A program made the translations under genes and the position numbers. Under the pieces are notes generated by a model. It did no database searches. It saw only the letters and a list, made by a program, of their open reading frames with translations, and was not told the origin of the DNA. Of a DNA stretch of 64,000 nt, positions 11,041 through 22,318 are shown in pieces; the stretch's first letter is position 1, and every line of letters starts with the position of its first letter. The stretch covers positions 4,340,001-4,404,000 of the forward strand of contig CM074130.1 in NCBI GenBank assembly GCA_037178625.1, written 5' to 3'. The DNA is from Skeletonema tropicum (lineage: Eukaryota > Bacillariophyta > Thalassiosirophyceae > Thalassiosirales > Thalassiosiraceae).

Positions 11041-14000
11041 CTCACTCAACTACAGCACATAACACCATGACGTTCCGTCCATAGGACGGCGCTAGCGATA
11101 GCAACCACCTCGGCACTATCATAGGCAGCTATCATGACGAAATCTAGGCGGTAGGGGGCGGGCGATCCGTCCAATAGTAGCAAAAACACGACGAACACGA
11201 CGATAACGTGAACAAATAATAATAAATCGGAGTTGACAGCGGCATACGGGAGCGGGATGATTGTACTTGGACCTGCGCTTGGGGCGGTTTGCTCTGTCGT
11301 GAATGTGTAGTAAAGGGCAAAGATCTTAGGGCTACTCTTGTCGACTGATCTTATCAAGATTGCGGTCCAGAATGTTATGCGAACGCGCTGGATGATCGCA
11401 TGAAAAAGGGAAGATAAAGTTTGACAAAGGCAGGGGGCGTTTTGTTCTAAACATTGCTGTCACTACCAAAGTCTACAATCATTGATGAAGAAAAAGTTGG
11501 ACGATAGTATCCGTCCGTGGATAGTGGTGAAAAGAAAATCAGAATTACCGGCTATTGCTGGAGGTAAACCAAAAAAGATTCTGTAATTGACTTCGAGAAG
11601 TAGAACCAGTACTTATCTAGTGATAGCAGCGACATCGACACTGATGACGATCATTATGCTATTGCGGATGCCAACAATAAATGCTGATGTCAACAATAAT
11701 GGCCTCAGAGTAGCGAGGGCAAGGTCAGCGAAGAAGAATAGAATAGGGGGAAGCACCGAGTAAGAAGGTATGACAGTTGAGATGACTGCTTCATGAGTTC
11801 ATTCCACCCTGGATACCCCACTATTGTGTGCTGGTGGCGCTGGTGGCGCCGGTCACAGCTTGCGCTGACATCAACGGGAGCGGAAGCGATAGCAATAGGG
11901 ATACTCATTCATTTGCAGAGTTATTGACTCTCTGCGGCGAATAATATCGAGACGACTATGGCCGGTGCTGGGGCAGTCTATCATCTAGCAAGAGCACAAA
12001 ACAGATGATCAGAGACACTTCATAGCAGAACTAACAGGGGCCGTCCAAGCGGCACTTTGGATGGAAATATCCATATCAGTCAGCTTCAGAGAGTAGGAGC
12101 TTACCAAAGATATTGCAACAATAGAATGAGTCTAATCTCCACTGCACCAAGAGTCATCGCTGCGCAACAAGTGTCAAAGCGGTAGCACCAACAGGAGGGC
12201 GTTATTGAGACTATCTCCTCCCCCTTGTATGCCAAATCAGATGCCAATAAGTTCATCGATATCGACAATGCCATCATCAACGTCGACCTTTCAGGATAGG
12301 TCGAATGGGGTATCGTCGCTCTGCAATCGGACGCTAACTTGACTACTGTGGCTAAGAAGCGAAGAGCAAGGTCTGCTCGGAAATAGATAGCGGCTCGCGA
12401 CAACATCCTATGAAGATGAGTGCTGCATGTGAGGCTGCTAACAGTAATCCTGAAATTGGCTCCTCACAACCGATCGCATCTCAGCTAATGAACAGTAGCG
12501 ACCTTGATTATGGAGACGATGACAGCGCTCGAAAGAAGAGGAGGAAGAAGAGCCACGGCAAGAAGAGGAAAGATGTCCAGAGAGATATTAGTTCCTAAGT
12601 GTAGTGCATATGTTTCATAGATTCATTTTATCGTCTCACTAAAACCTCACACCCTAGAGTCACGCCTCCTCATACGGACCATACATTCACAGCTTAAACA
12701 GCTCGTGGAACCCACATAGAACTGCCCAATTCTTTCGTACAGCAAACCAACCCATTCAATGCTTCGATAGTCGATACGGTAGGTGGCAAATAACTCTATG
12801 ACCCGCTTCGTAGATGTGTCGTAAATCTCACCCGCTTTGTGTGACGAAAGATTGTCATTGATATCAAAGTCTCTTTGGCTCGTCATCTCAGAATTTTGGA
12901 AACACATCTTCTCCAAGAAGGATTGACAGCCTTCAATTGTTGCTCTGTACCAAATTCGGGCATCTCTTTTGAATCCTTAACATGTGAAGGAAGGGAGGGA
13001 TTGTCGGGCTCAATGAACATGGATCACAACGACCTTCTTCAGACCGTGGTGTGAGTAATTACAGCCTTCCGCATACGAAGACCTTTTACAGCGTGCCAAT
13101 AACTTACCAATGCGTCTCTGCAGTGTTCGTGCAAGCCCTCTAGGCACTTGCTGATAGAAATAAATGACTACACTAAACCCCACATTTGAAGCTCCAGCTA
13201 GCCAACCCGTTCATGCAGTATCCTCAGAGACGTCTGTGATCCCGCTTCAGACGCGTCCTCAGATACAATAGAAGAGGCATCCTCTTCCCTATCCAGATCG
13301 GCATCAAACGGCTGTTCACACCACCACCGGCGGGAGCTGGTACCGCGTAGTCTCTTACCATACTACATAAATTAGGAATTGAGGGCTTCCGGATGTAGGC
13401 CACAATAGTCTTCCTCTTCCGGTCGATATACTCCGTCAGAGTGTACAACCTCTTCTAAAACCTCTTCCTAGCTGGAAAAGCCACTCTCCAGTCTGGCGGT
13501 TCTTAGGTCGATTGTTTCTTGCCATACGGCAAGCATCTCGATAATAGAAGCCTTCCAAACATCTCACGGAAATCGAAGTTCCAGAAGCACAAGTGGAGAT
13601 AGGTATTCTTTGGCGTGATTGCTGATACGCTGTTGTACTCCCCCTCATTTTTGCCCTTGGTTATCTCTGTGTTTGCTAGTACTCGTTGCCACAAAAGTAG
13701 AAGATTTCTCCCGAGATGACTGTGACCAAATCAGTTTGAATAAAGCCAGTAGGAAATGATGTTCCCCCGTCATGAATGTCTTGCATTATTTGTTGCGTGT
13801 CGTTTCAACGGTTCTACCCTTTCCATCCAGCGCACCATGGCCTTATCCACTTCTCTTCCATCTTAGCAAAAGGCCCAATAAAAATTTCCGCCACTCCACA
13901 GGATACCCAGTCGAGCCACCCTTACGGATAAGGAGCACTACCTGCGTTTGGCCGGGGTCCTTCAAGCTCACGGAGCACTATTTAATTCAAATAATCCGGC

Positions 14001-14371
14001 CTCTCTTCCGGAAATATGACCGCATCGATTCCTGCCGACTGCACCTCATCATGACGGGATCCCTTTCATGTACTCTTTCTTTCCTTACATACACATTGTC
14101 TAGACGAATTGGGATCATCAGATTGAAAGAATCGCCGACATCCCGCTTCCGTGCCGCTGTCAACTCTGATTTTTATTATGTTAACTTTTTCGTCGTGTTC
14201 ATCGTGTTTTTGCTAGTATTGGACGACTCACCCGCCCCTTACCGCCTAGATTTCGGCATGATAGCTGCCCATGACAGTGCCGAGGTGGTTGCTGTCGCTA
14301 GCGGTGCAGGGGGAGATGTCTAACGGCCTCCTACTTATGGACGGAACGTCATGGTGTGATTACAGCGTGAG
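11041..14371. mobile_element. 3.3 kb element with ~200 bp imperfect terminal inverted repeats
   Basis: 11041-11244 is matched in reverse complement by 14152-14371. The conserved blocks include ccatgacgttccgtcc, ccacctcggcactatcat, atctaggcggtaggggcggg and agttgacagcggca. The interior is degenerate: a Lys/Arg-rich fragment at 12410-12598, and minus-strand pieces at 12647-12916, 13224-13448 and 13503-13694 that look like remains of a coding region broken by stops and frame changes. No catalytic motif was recognised, so I leave the superfamily open. Confidence 0.5.
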
Positions 14372-15208
14372 ATAGCATAAGCCTATTATAGCATAAGCAT
14401 TTCATGAAGCAACAAAAAAATTGTGGGAAAGGCTCCGCATCCGATCGAGAGAGGCTATATACATACGCTGCATAAGGATTCTGTCTGATCGACTCATCCT
14501 TATTGAGTCTCCATGGCACTCGGGACTCATCCAGTGGTCATCGGTCATTCCTTAGCCGATCGTGACTGGTTGATCAGCCATAAGCTGACCATCATCGTTT
14601 CACGGCCATGATTCGATCGTGCCTCATCATAGACTAAGCCACTACTAGCTCACTCTTTTCTTCGCCCGATCATGTTCATCTTCATGTCGCTTATGTGGTG
14701 CTCCCTGTCACGTTCTTACTCTTCGTCTATCGACCTCATCGTTGTTATCATCATTCGAGACTTCACGTCTTTGCCTTTCGCTCTACCTACTTTCTTCGGC
14801 TTATGCCTCCGCCCCCTTCGTGCTGGTTCAATACTTCACCATCACCATTTTCACCATGAGGGATCCACCCTCCTCTTCAGTTGCCACCTTCTGGCCTCTC
14901 TCTTCGTCTACTACGTTTCGTCTCGCGTAGCTCTTCCTTCCACGCTTTCAGCAGCTCCGAGCCATTTTTCGGCCTCCTTGTGTAGCTGCTCGTCAATTCC
15001 GCTCATTCTGCGGCATCACCATCCATCTTCAGCCTCCCACTGATCTCCTCTACGCCTAATCACACTCTGTGTGACAGCCATCTTCTGCTTCTGGCCTCAA
15101 CCTCAACACTATCTCATCATGCTATCAGCCTCGCGGCCATCGACTTCGCGTCCTCAACACAGCTGCGATTCATCGTGTTCTCAGCAGCACTTGACGCCCT
15201 TGGTTCTA
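14372..15208. other. Repeat-rich intergenic DNA
   Basis: Between two transposons. The plus strand is Ser/His/Leu low-complexity. On the minus strand a fragment with EQLHKEAEKWLGAAESVEG (about 14,930-15,000) looks like decayed coding sequence. No intact gene. Confidence 0.35.
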
Positions 15209-18200
15209 CTGCACACGCGTATTTCACACACACCACTGCACACACCACTCAAATTGTAAGTGGTGACGTGGCACATCTGCCTCACGTCCTTGCTTCCGAC
15301 TTCCTGGCTGGCGCCGGCGCTCCCAACCCAAACCGCCAGTGATTTAATCCAACACATAACAACAAAACCATGATATCTCCTACAGCCATGACGCCATCCA
15401 ACTTCATACGAAAATTATTTCATGCTACTACCATATCATCATTGATCCTATCAGCACACCGTCTCCTTACGAGCAAAAAATCCAGGTAAATATTCAGTGT
15501 TTATTATTTTATCTGCTCTACACAAAAAATGTTGTTACTTACTGAATAATTTCCGAAAAACAACGGCCTAATACTCTTATCCCGATCTCCTCCTTTGGCA
15601 TCAGCGTTTTCTAATGAATTATTATCAGCGTCAATTTATCATTGTGCTGTCAGGCGTCATTGATAACAGGGCAAAAGATGAGGTTCTCTGAAGAAATTAT
15701 TGATATTATTTAAGATTTCCGGGGGCGATGGATAGTGGACAGTATTCAGGAGGAAAGGGTGGCAGTCTTGGGGGCAAGCTATTCCATGGCTTAATCCTGT
15801 TTGACTGCTTTTCATTCTGTAATGAGTGGCTTCCTCTAACTTCGTATCATCTCGGCTGCTCCTCATGCTCATCACATTCTCAAGAATTACTGACCAACGT
15901 TACTGATTGGGAATCAATTACATCGAAGGGGTCGTTGCTGCCCCCTTCGACTTGCTGGAAATCTGGAGAAATTATCTCTTTTCTACACAACAATAGATAG
16001 CCAATGTACAACGGCGATGTTCGTCATGGTCAAGCAATGGACGGGGAAGACGCAGATCGACGTCTAATGATTGACGGAGAGAAGATTTGAATTGAAGCCT
16101 CCCATTGTGATGTCTGGCACTACTTTTCCGATTGGAAGGGGAGAAGCCAAATGAATATGGTCGAAGCAATATTTCTTTTCATTTCTACTCAAAATCAATT
16201 ACTTCTTATTTGGTCTGCGCACTTGCCCTTTTCCTGGGACTTCGCCCAAGGAATGTCTTCGTCGACATATTCAAAGTTACCCTATCCTTTCGCGACGGAT
16301 CCAATCCCCTCCTCTGGCATAGGACGAGGAGAAGGGGCTAAGGCCTTTGACAAGTTGGAGGGAGATTTGATGTGTCTCTTATATTTACATCGTTGGACGG
16401 AGATGCAGAAGCAACAACTGCGGTGGGAGTCTGCCGGCACTATTGATCGATTTCATCTGAAGATGGGAGAGAGGAAGTTTCCCATTCACGAGGACATCGT
16501 GTTTTTCAGTTGCAGAAATAGAAAGTGACATTATAAAAGTGAGTACAAACTTAGTACATAAGTTGATGACATCTCTGAATGCAATCAGTCTCACATCTAA
16601 CTAACTTTTTTACGTTATAAATATCCTTTCACTTCCACAGAATACATTTATGACTCCAATCAATTCTTCACAAAAACGTAGTGACTTGAACTCTTCCCTT
16701 TTCCTGCCCACTCATCAATTACTGCACGAGTAAACCACAACTCACGACAGTCTTTTAGAACCATTCCTCTCATCACAACATTTGCGCAGTAAATACGTTT
16801 TGAAGGGTCGTTAGCTTGAGACCTGAGACCATCATAGACACATCCAACAAGCCGTAAACCTAATGCATCACGAGGCACAGCAGTGTCAAACTGCTGTGGC
16901 AAATTCTTCTTTGGTAATATTTGGACAGTTCCCATCTCAGCTACCCAATTGGATTTTGTTAGTCTGCATCCGATTTCATTTGCTCTTTGACATTTGTTGA
17001 TTTTATGTCCAATGAGTAAGCAGAATTTGCAAGTTGATTTGGTATTTTTCGTCGCTGCTACTTCCGTACCAGATCGAAAACGTTTGGTTGATGTTGAACC
17101 AGCACCACGTTTCGTGAGTGGAGGTAAGATTTCCGGACCATCAGCGTTCACATCATCACTCAAGTTCGAGGAAGAAGACAACTCGATTCCCACGTAGTCT
17201 GCAGAAGCAGTGATTATCTCCTTTTTGGATTTGTTTTGGATGTTACTTCTCAACCACTTCATTACTCCCAGTGCCTTGTATAATAGATCTTCATTATCAC
17301 TCGATACAATGGCAGCAATTAGTTTCCCCTCTTCTACGATCATGTTATACTTCTGCGTGTGATCAAGTTTCTTCTTTCGACGTTTGCTTTGGACAGCACG
17401 AGCACTGCCTTTCACAATACTCTGACTGCCGGTAGGTGCATAGTCAGTCACAAACACTCCAACTCCATCACGAGCACCATTACAAATGTTCTCTTCTCCA
17501 ATGTCAACATTCCCGACGACAGTTTTTTCAACACTACCTTGACTGCTTTGAGTAGGGAACGTCACATCTCCTGGAGAATCGTACACAATTTCTTCACTTG
17601 AGGCTGTGGTATGACCGTGACGCACGATAGGATCTTCCACTACATCATCACGAATACGCCAATGGTTGTCGAACTGCTGCTCCACAAACCCCCCTTGGAG
17701 AGTGCATTGAATATGGTCACAAGGCATGCCCCAATTAAGGTCTTTCTTACAGTCACAGCGCATTACTCCATTGATTTTCACCACAGTTCTTGGACTTGGT
17801 GGGTTGCTCGTATCCGCAATGCTGCGCCTAGTCACTTCAAAGGCTTCAGTAGCACCCTGTTCAGACTGTGACGGAGAAACAGAAATAGGTGTACAGATGT
17901 AGTTTTGGCTATCCTGATTGGTTTGCGCAAAGTATTGCCATTGTTTGGCGGTGGTTTCGACATCTTCACCTTCGCGTGAAACAAAGTAATAAGGCAGGTA
18001 GAGAAAAAAAATGACGAAGGCTTTGATCAAAATTCATAAGTTATGTGCGAAAATGAGAGTTCTGTGACTAGCTTGGTCCTTGGGGCAAGAAAGGGGTCTT
18101 GCCCCAAGAAAAAATCTGCCCTTGCTTTGCCCTCCAAAAACAAAAGCTACATATTGCCACGTCATATATGACGTGGCACCTCCAATTCGAGTGGTGTGTG

Positions 18201-18230
18201 CAGTGATGTGTGTGAAATACGCGTGTGCAG
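15209..18230. mobile_element. MULE-like transposon with ~47 bp inverted ends
   Basis: The ends ctgcacacgcgtatttcac (from 15209) and its complement (to 18230) continue as near-identical inverted repeats for about 47 bp, through tgcacacaccactc. Further inward, gacgtggcac occurs on both sides. The interior carries a minus-strand protein with SWIM and CCHC zinc motifs. I could not find a 9-11 bp target duplication. The left half (15.3-16.6 kb) has no recognisable gene. Confidence 0.55.
16660..18033 (-). CDS. MULE-type transposase C-terminal part (SWIM + zinc knuckle)
   Basis: About 457 codons open from 18033 with no ATG in the first ~90, so this is the C-terminal part of a larger protein or a later exon. 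It has CDCKKDLNWGMPCDH (CxC...CxH SWIM zinc finger, as in Mutator-like transposases), a long Ser/Asp-rich linker, a basic QSKRRKKKL stretch, then CKFCLLIGHKINKC (CCHC zinc knuckle). The C-terminal ~100 residues (ALGLRLVGCVYDGL...ELWFTRAVIDEWAGKGKSSSHYVF) are conserved-looking but unknown to me. The DDE catalytic domain is not in this element. Unusually intact for a remnant: no stop in 1.37 kb. Confidence 0.6.
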   Translation of the reverse strand: MLIKAFVIFFLYLPYYFVSREGEDVETTAKQWQYFAQTNQDSQNYICTPISVSPSQSEQGATEAFEVTRRSIADTSNPPSPRTVVKINGVMRCDCKKDLNWGMPCDHIQCTLQGGFVEQQFDNHWRIRDDVVEDPIVRHGHTTASSEEIVYDSPGDVTFPTQSSQGSVEKTVVGNVDIGEENICNGARDGVGVFVTDYAPTGSQSIVKGSARAVQSKRRKKKLDHTQKYNMIVEEGKLIAAIVSSDNEDLLYKALGVMKWLRSNIQNKSKKEIITASADYVGIELSSSSNLSDDVNADGPEILPPLTKRGAGSTSTKRFRSGTEVAATKNTKSTCKFCLLIGHKINKCQRANEIGCRLTKSNWVAEMGTVQILPKKNLPQQFDTAVPRDALGLRLVGCVYDGLRSQANDPSKRIYCANVVMRGMVLKDCRELWFTRAVIDEWAGKGKSSSHYVFVKN

Positions 18231-18561
18231 CGTAGCCTCTCTCCATCCGATCCGGGCCGGGTTCCGGGTGCAAAAAATCGACCTGCATAAAATAAGTGCC
18301 AAACAATAACCATGTCGCCTAACCCCGCCTACAAGAGTGGTTTTATTTGGTTCGGAACGCTGCACGCTGATCTGTCGTTTGGTGACGTCATGGGTGCCGG
18401 ATCATTGGTTCTGCTTTTTTGCGTTCTGGTGGTTTTATCCGGGCCGGTCGCTGGGGCGATGAGGAGGCGATGGAAAGGCGACAAAAAGGCGATGAAAGCT
18501 GTGGTGTTTGTCATCACTCACATCTCACAACATTTTCACATCACATGACACAAGAGGTACC

Positions 18562-19551
18562 ATGGCCCGACAACGTTTTGTTCGTCGTTCCACAGGTGCA
18601 GCAAGGCGCAGACCACTTCGGGAAGCTGATAAAAATGACAGATGGATGCATCTACACTCTGGGATGGTCTCCTTTCGACGGACACTTCATTTGGTGTGGA
18701 ATCGTCTGCAGGTGTTTTCAATGACATTGCTGCGGGTTCAGATTCTGGGCCAAACACTTCAATATGCAGTAGGCAATCAACCGCAACTAAGGCGGGCTAT
18801 AGGGCATTATCTGAATGCTATTGTACGTGCTATGCAGGTTTATGCCGGACAGATACGTCGTATCTTTTGGATGGATCACCATTTATTTGATATTCCTCAA
18901 CATGAATTGGACGTACCACGTCAACATCGACCGCGAACACATTTGCGAATTGCCACAATAGAAAATGATCGTGAGGCATTGAAGATGACCCACTTCGACA
19001 AAGGGCAACTTCATGATTTGTTTCAAGGGTTCCGCCTCAGCCAGTTCAATGGTGAAATCCGAGTAGGTACAGGACACATCAATCTCCGCACCAACAATGA
19101 GAACTGCTATGTATTTCACCCGGATGATCTTGGCACCATCAACCACAGTGGATTGGATTCATTCCTCGGAATTGTGCAAATAAATACTCCTCCTGCGGAT
19201 CGTTTCTTTGGTTTTGGTGATGGTATATTCCGTGGATTGACCCATATCAGGACATACTATCGTGCAGCTCCCGGTGCGGTCCTAACCATTGCCATGCTAC
19301 TCCTGAACTCCGCTTTTAAGGCGGCCCGTATTACCATTGAGAAGAACTATGGTCTTTCAAGCACAGTCTTCAAGGTGTGTGATAACAAGAATGCCCATAA
19401 GCTTGCCCAAAGACACCCATACGCAGTGGAGCAGCTTCGTGTTGTGTATCTCCTTACCAACTGTTACATCTGTCTCAATGGCACTCACACATTCGATTTG
19501 ACACCTCCTACATTGGAACAATATTTGAGTGGTGAAGCAATTCCTTTGTAA
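18562..19551 (+). CDS. PIF/Harbinger-like transposase
   Basis: 329 residues from the ATG at 18562. The C-terminal half matches the DDE superfamily 4 layout: MTHFDKGQLHDLFQGFRL, then FGFGDGIFRGLTHIRTYY (second acidic region) and ARITIEKNYG (position of the catalytic Glu), ending in LTNCYICLNGTHTF. This last part corresponds to the conserved helix after the catalytic core. The first catalytic Asp is less clear. The frame is open throughout, so the copy may be recent. The N-terminus is Arg-rich and may bind DNA. No accompanying Myb/SANT gene was found in the element. Confidence 0.6.
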   Translation: MARQRFVRRSTGAARRRPLREADKNDRWMHLHSGMVSFRRTLHLVWNRLQVFSMTLLRVQILGQTLQYAVGNQPQLRRAIGHYLNAIVRAMQVYAGQIRRIFWMDHHLFDIPQHELDVPRQHRPRTHLRIATIENDREALKMTHFDKGQLHDLFQGFRLSQFNGEIRVGTGHINLRTNNENCYVFHPDDLGTINHSGLDSFLGIVQINTPPADRFFGFGDGIFRGLTHIRTYYRAAPGAVLTIAMLLLNSAFKAARITIEKNYGLSSTVFKVCDNKNAHKLAQRHPYAVEQLRVVYLLTNCYICLNGTHTFDLTPPTLEQYLSGEAIPL

Positions 19552-19871
19552 GATAATTACATTTTATATATAAATTTATCTTTTGATCATGAATATCGTG
19601 CCTGCAAAATAAATTACAAGTAACCTCTATACAATGAGGGATCCACCAGCGGATCCCCCCCCACCGTTTCCATCAGGGAATCCCCCCCCACCATTTCCAG
19701 CAAGGCGGCCACTGTTGCCGTCCATAGAGGGATCTGAAGACATGATGATATTGTTATTACAATAGTTTACAAGTTTGCCTCTAGTTGATTACTCCTACAA
19801 AAGATCCTCCATGCTCATCTTTCCATAGCTTTCGATCGAAAATCTAATCTGTACCAATTCCTACGTGAAAT

Positions 19872-19929
19872 GTTGGGCACGCAAACGGGCCGCAAACGAG
19901 GTCGTTTGCGGCCCGTTTGCGTGCCCAAC
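19872..19929. repeat. Perfect 58 bp palindrome (28 bp arms, 2 nt spacer)
   Basis: gttgggcacgcaaacgggcc... at 19872-19899 is the exact reverse complement of 19902-19929, separated by GG. A further related gcaaacgggtcgc follows at about 19940. It lies inside the Harbinger-like element, about 105 bp from its right end. Confidence 0.95.
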
Positions 19930-20050
19930 TCGTTCGGAACGCAAACGGGTCGCACGCTAATTTGTCACACCTGACGTCACCACTCGCGCGCAATGCGCAC
20001 AAAAACAGCGTTCCGAACCAAATAAAACCACTCTACAAGGGTGTAAATAA

Positions 20051-20058
20051 TATATAAG
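20051..20058 (+). promoter_or_regulatory. TATA-like box of the PP2A A-subunit gene
   Basis: tatataag lies 54 bases before the ATG at 20112 and only 12 bases after the transposon's target duplication. The spacing suits a short 5' UTR. Confidence 0.5.
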
Positions 20059-20111
20059 CCCGCACTACCTATCATCTAACAGTCAACAATACAGCCAACA
20101 ATACAGCCGCA

Positions 20112-22277
20112 ATGACGGCAGGTAATAGACAAGGTCCTCCGTCAGATATGCCCGACGTGACCGACACGGGCACCGTCATCGGCAACATGAAACTAAAACA
20201 ACCGCCACTTGAACCAGCTGCATCGCCCATGCTCGTGACAGAAGACACGACAAATGACACTGCAATCATGATGCACAACAAAAAATCCGCTGCGGCAGTA
20301 GCTGTCGACCAAGAAGAGGAAGAGGAAGACGCCCTTCACACCATTGAAAAACTCCGTTCCGACGAACTATCACTCCGCATCGAAGCAGCCAAAAAATTAC
20401 CCTCCATCGCTCTAGCCCTCGGACCGGAACGCACCCGCGACGAACTATTGCCCTTTCTATCAGACGGTATTGATGATGAAGATGAGGTACTCGAAGCCAT
20501 TGCCATCTCATTGGGTACACTATTACCTCATGTCGGTGGGGCAGTCCATGCCACATCTCTACTAACCCCACTCGAATTATTATTGGCAGTGGAGGAAACT
20601 GTCGTACGAGAAAAGGCAGCCGCATCCGTCATAGCCATTAGTCACTCCCTAACTGAATCAGATTACACTACCGAATTTGTAGGAATGATTGGTCGATTGG
20701 CCAATAAGGAATGGTTCACGGCACGTATATCGGCATGTGCCTTGATTGCCCATGCCTTCCCCAAAATGGATCCAGAGTTACGTCGTACTCATTTGGAATA
20801 CTTTGCCAATTTATGTAAGGATGATGTACCCATGGTACGACGGATAGCCTCCAAGAATTTGGGGCGGTTATTTTACACAGTGGTGGAGACCTTGGGAGCA
20901 GTGGCATTCTTTGACAAGAGTCATGTGAATTATTATTCCATGACGTTGTTGAATTTGTATGAATTGTTGGCGGGGGGGGATCAACCGGATAGTGTGAGGT
21001 TGCACACTACGGAAAATTGTGTTTGTTTTGGACGTGCCATGGCGTTGATGCGGGAGGAGGTAGAATCATCATCATTGTCACGATTAGAAAAGGAAGAAAC
21101 CATGACATGTATTGATGGACTAGTCAAGCGCATCCTACCATTAATCGCAGCAACCATTGATGATCGCTCCTGGCGTGTCCGATGGACAGCCGCATCCAAA
21201 TTCGCCGCTGTCGTACATGCCTTCAAAACTCTCCATGGGGCAATGGATGCATTGGTCCCCAATTATGAAAAATTGCTTCAAGATCCGGAAGCAGAAGTGC
21301 GTACAGCGGCGACGTATAATTTGTCCGAGGTGGCCAAGACCAAGGCTTTTGTTTATCCGGCTGGGTGGTCGGGTGCTGGGAGTGATTCGGATAATGGAAT
21401 GGATATTGATGATGATGATGCTGGTGGCAATAATCAATCTTCTCATCGTATTCCAGTGGCACAACGATTGGTAACACGTCTGGTAGGATTGACCGAAGAT
21501 GATAGTATCAATGTTCGTGCAGCATTGGCCATGGTTGCAACTGAATTGGCCCCGTTGCTGGGAAAGGATGCCTCCGTGTCGAATTTGTTACCCCCCATGT
21601 TGTTACTATTGCGGGATTCTAGCTCGGAAGTTCGTTTGAATATTATATCGTCCTTGTCGTTACTCAATGATGTGATTGGTACGGATCTATTGCACCAATC
21701 GTTACTACCAGCGATATTGGACTTGGCTGATGATGGGAAATGGAGGATTCGACTTGCCGTTATTGAGAGAATACCTCTTCTCGCGAAACAACTCGGTAGT
21801 GACTTTTTTGATGATCGACTCTTGGGATTATGTGTGGGTTGGTTGGGTGATGATATCTCGAGTATCCGAGAGGCAGCGGCAAAGAATCTACAAGAGTTGA
21901 CTGTTTTGCTTGGTACAGATTGGTCTGTTCAACATTTGCTCCCTCGTGTACGACAGGTGATGGAACATCCATCCTATTTACGGAGGATGAATGCTGTCCA
22001 GGCCACAGCATTGATGGCCACCTCCATGGATGTAAACTCTGCCTTGGTGGAAGTACTCCCCATCTTGCTGGAGATGCATTATGATCCCGTCCCAAATGTT
22101 AGGTTTAATGTTGCGAAAGGGCTGGGAATTGTTGGAACTGTATTTGATCGATCTGTGTATCAGGGACAGATTGTCCCGATTTTAACTTTGATGGAGAATG
22201 ATCCTGACAAAGACGTCAGATATTTTGCATCCAATACGAGAGAGTTGTTGAACATTGCATTTGAGAAGTCTACGTAA
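20112..22277 (+). CDS. PPP2R1: Protein phosphatase 2A scaffold (A/PR65) regulatory subunit
   Basis: Intact 721-residue HEAT-repeat protein. After a ~75-residue acidic N-terminal extension (DQEEEEEDALHTIEKL), the PR65 pattern begins with LRSDELSLRIEAAKKLPSIA. It continues as about 15 tandem HEAT repeats with the family phrases PFLSDGIDDEDEVLEAIA, VREKAAASVIAI and RRIASKNLG, and repeated D-x-VRxxxA turns. The A subunit is the scaffold that joins the catalytic C subunit to variable B subunits in cytosol and nucleus. It is longer than the usual ~590 residues because of the N-terminal tail and an acidic insert (SDSDNGMDIDDDDAGGNNQ). Its 3' end is convergent with the zinc-finger gene, 41 bases apart. 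The promoter abuts a transposon. Confidence 0.92.
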   Translation: MTAGNRQGPPSDMPDVTDTGTVIGNMKLKQPPLEPAASPMLVTEDTTNDTAIMMHNKKSAAAVAVDQEEEEEDALHTIEKLRSDELSLRIEAAKKLPSIALALGPERTRDELLPFLSDGIDDEDEVLEAIAISLGTLLPHVGGAVHATSLLTPLELLLAVEETVVREKAAASVIAISHSLTESDYTTEFVGMIGRLANKEWFTARISACALIAHAFPKMDPELRRTHLEYFANLCKDDVPMVRRIASKNLGRLFYTVVETLGAVAFFDKSHVNYYSMTLLNLYELLAGGDQPDSVRLHTTENCVCFGRAMALMREEVESSSLSRLEKEETMTCIDGLVKRILPLIAATIDDRSWRVRWTAASKFAAVVHAFKTLHGAMDALVPNYEKLLQDPEAEVRTAATYNLSEVAKTKAFVYPAGWSGAGSDSDNGMDIDDDDAGGNNQSSHRIPVAQRLVTRLVGLTEDDSINVRAALAMVATELAPLLGKDASVSNLLPPMLLLLRDSSSEVRLNIISSLSLLNDVIGTDLLHQSLLPAILDLADDGKWRIRLAVIERIPLLAKQLGSDFFDDRLLGLCVGWLGDDISSIREAAAKNLQELTVLLGTDWSVQHLLPRVRQVMEHPSYLRRMNAVQATALMATSMDVNSALVEVLPILLEMHYDPVPNVRFNVAKGLGIVGTVFDRSVYQGQIVPILTLMENDPDKDVRYFASNTRELLNIAFEKST

Positions 22278-22318
22278 TAATTATATGTTGTAATAGTACA
22301 AACCATCTAACTATGATG

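Larger units (their letters stand above)
18335..20033. mobile_element. PIF/Harbinger-like DNA transposon, 1.7 kb, with TIRs and target duplication
   Basis: Perfect 28 bp inverted ends: 18335-18362 (gagtggttttatttggttcg...) and 20006-20033. Each end is flanked by TACAA (18330-18334 and 20034-20038), a probable target-site duplication. This is longer than the 3 bp usual for the superfamily. A single transposase gene lies inside. A palindrome and two near-identical G/C-rich tracts (about 19650-19700) fill the 3' part. The element sits directly upstream of the PP2A scaffold gene. Confidence 0.75.

Noticed and set aside
14672..15043. 123-codon Ser/His/Leu-rich open frame
   Set aside because: Low-complexity translation inside a transposon-rich region; the opposite strand shows decayed coding sequence instead.
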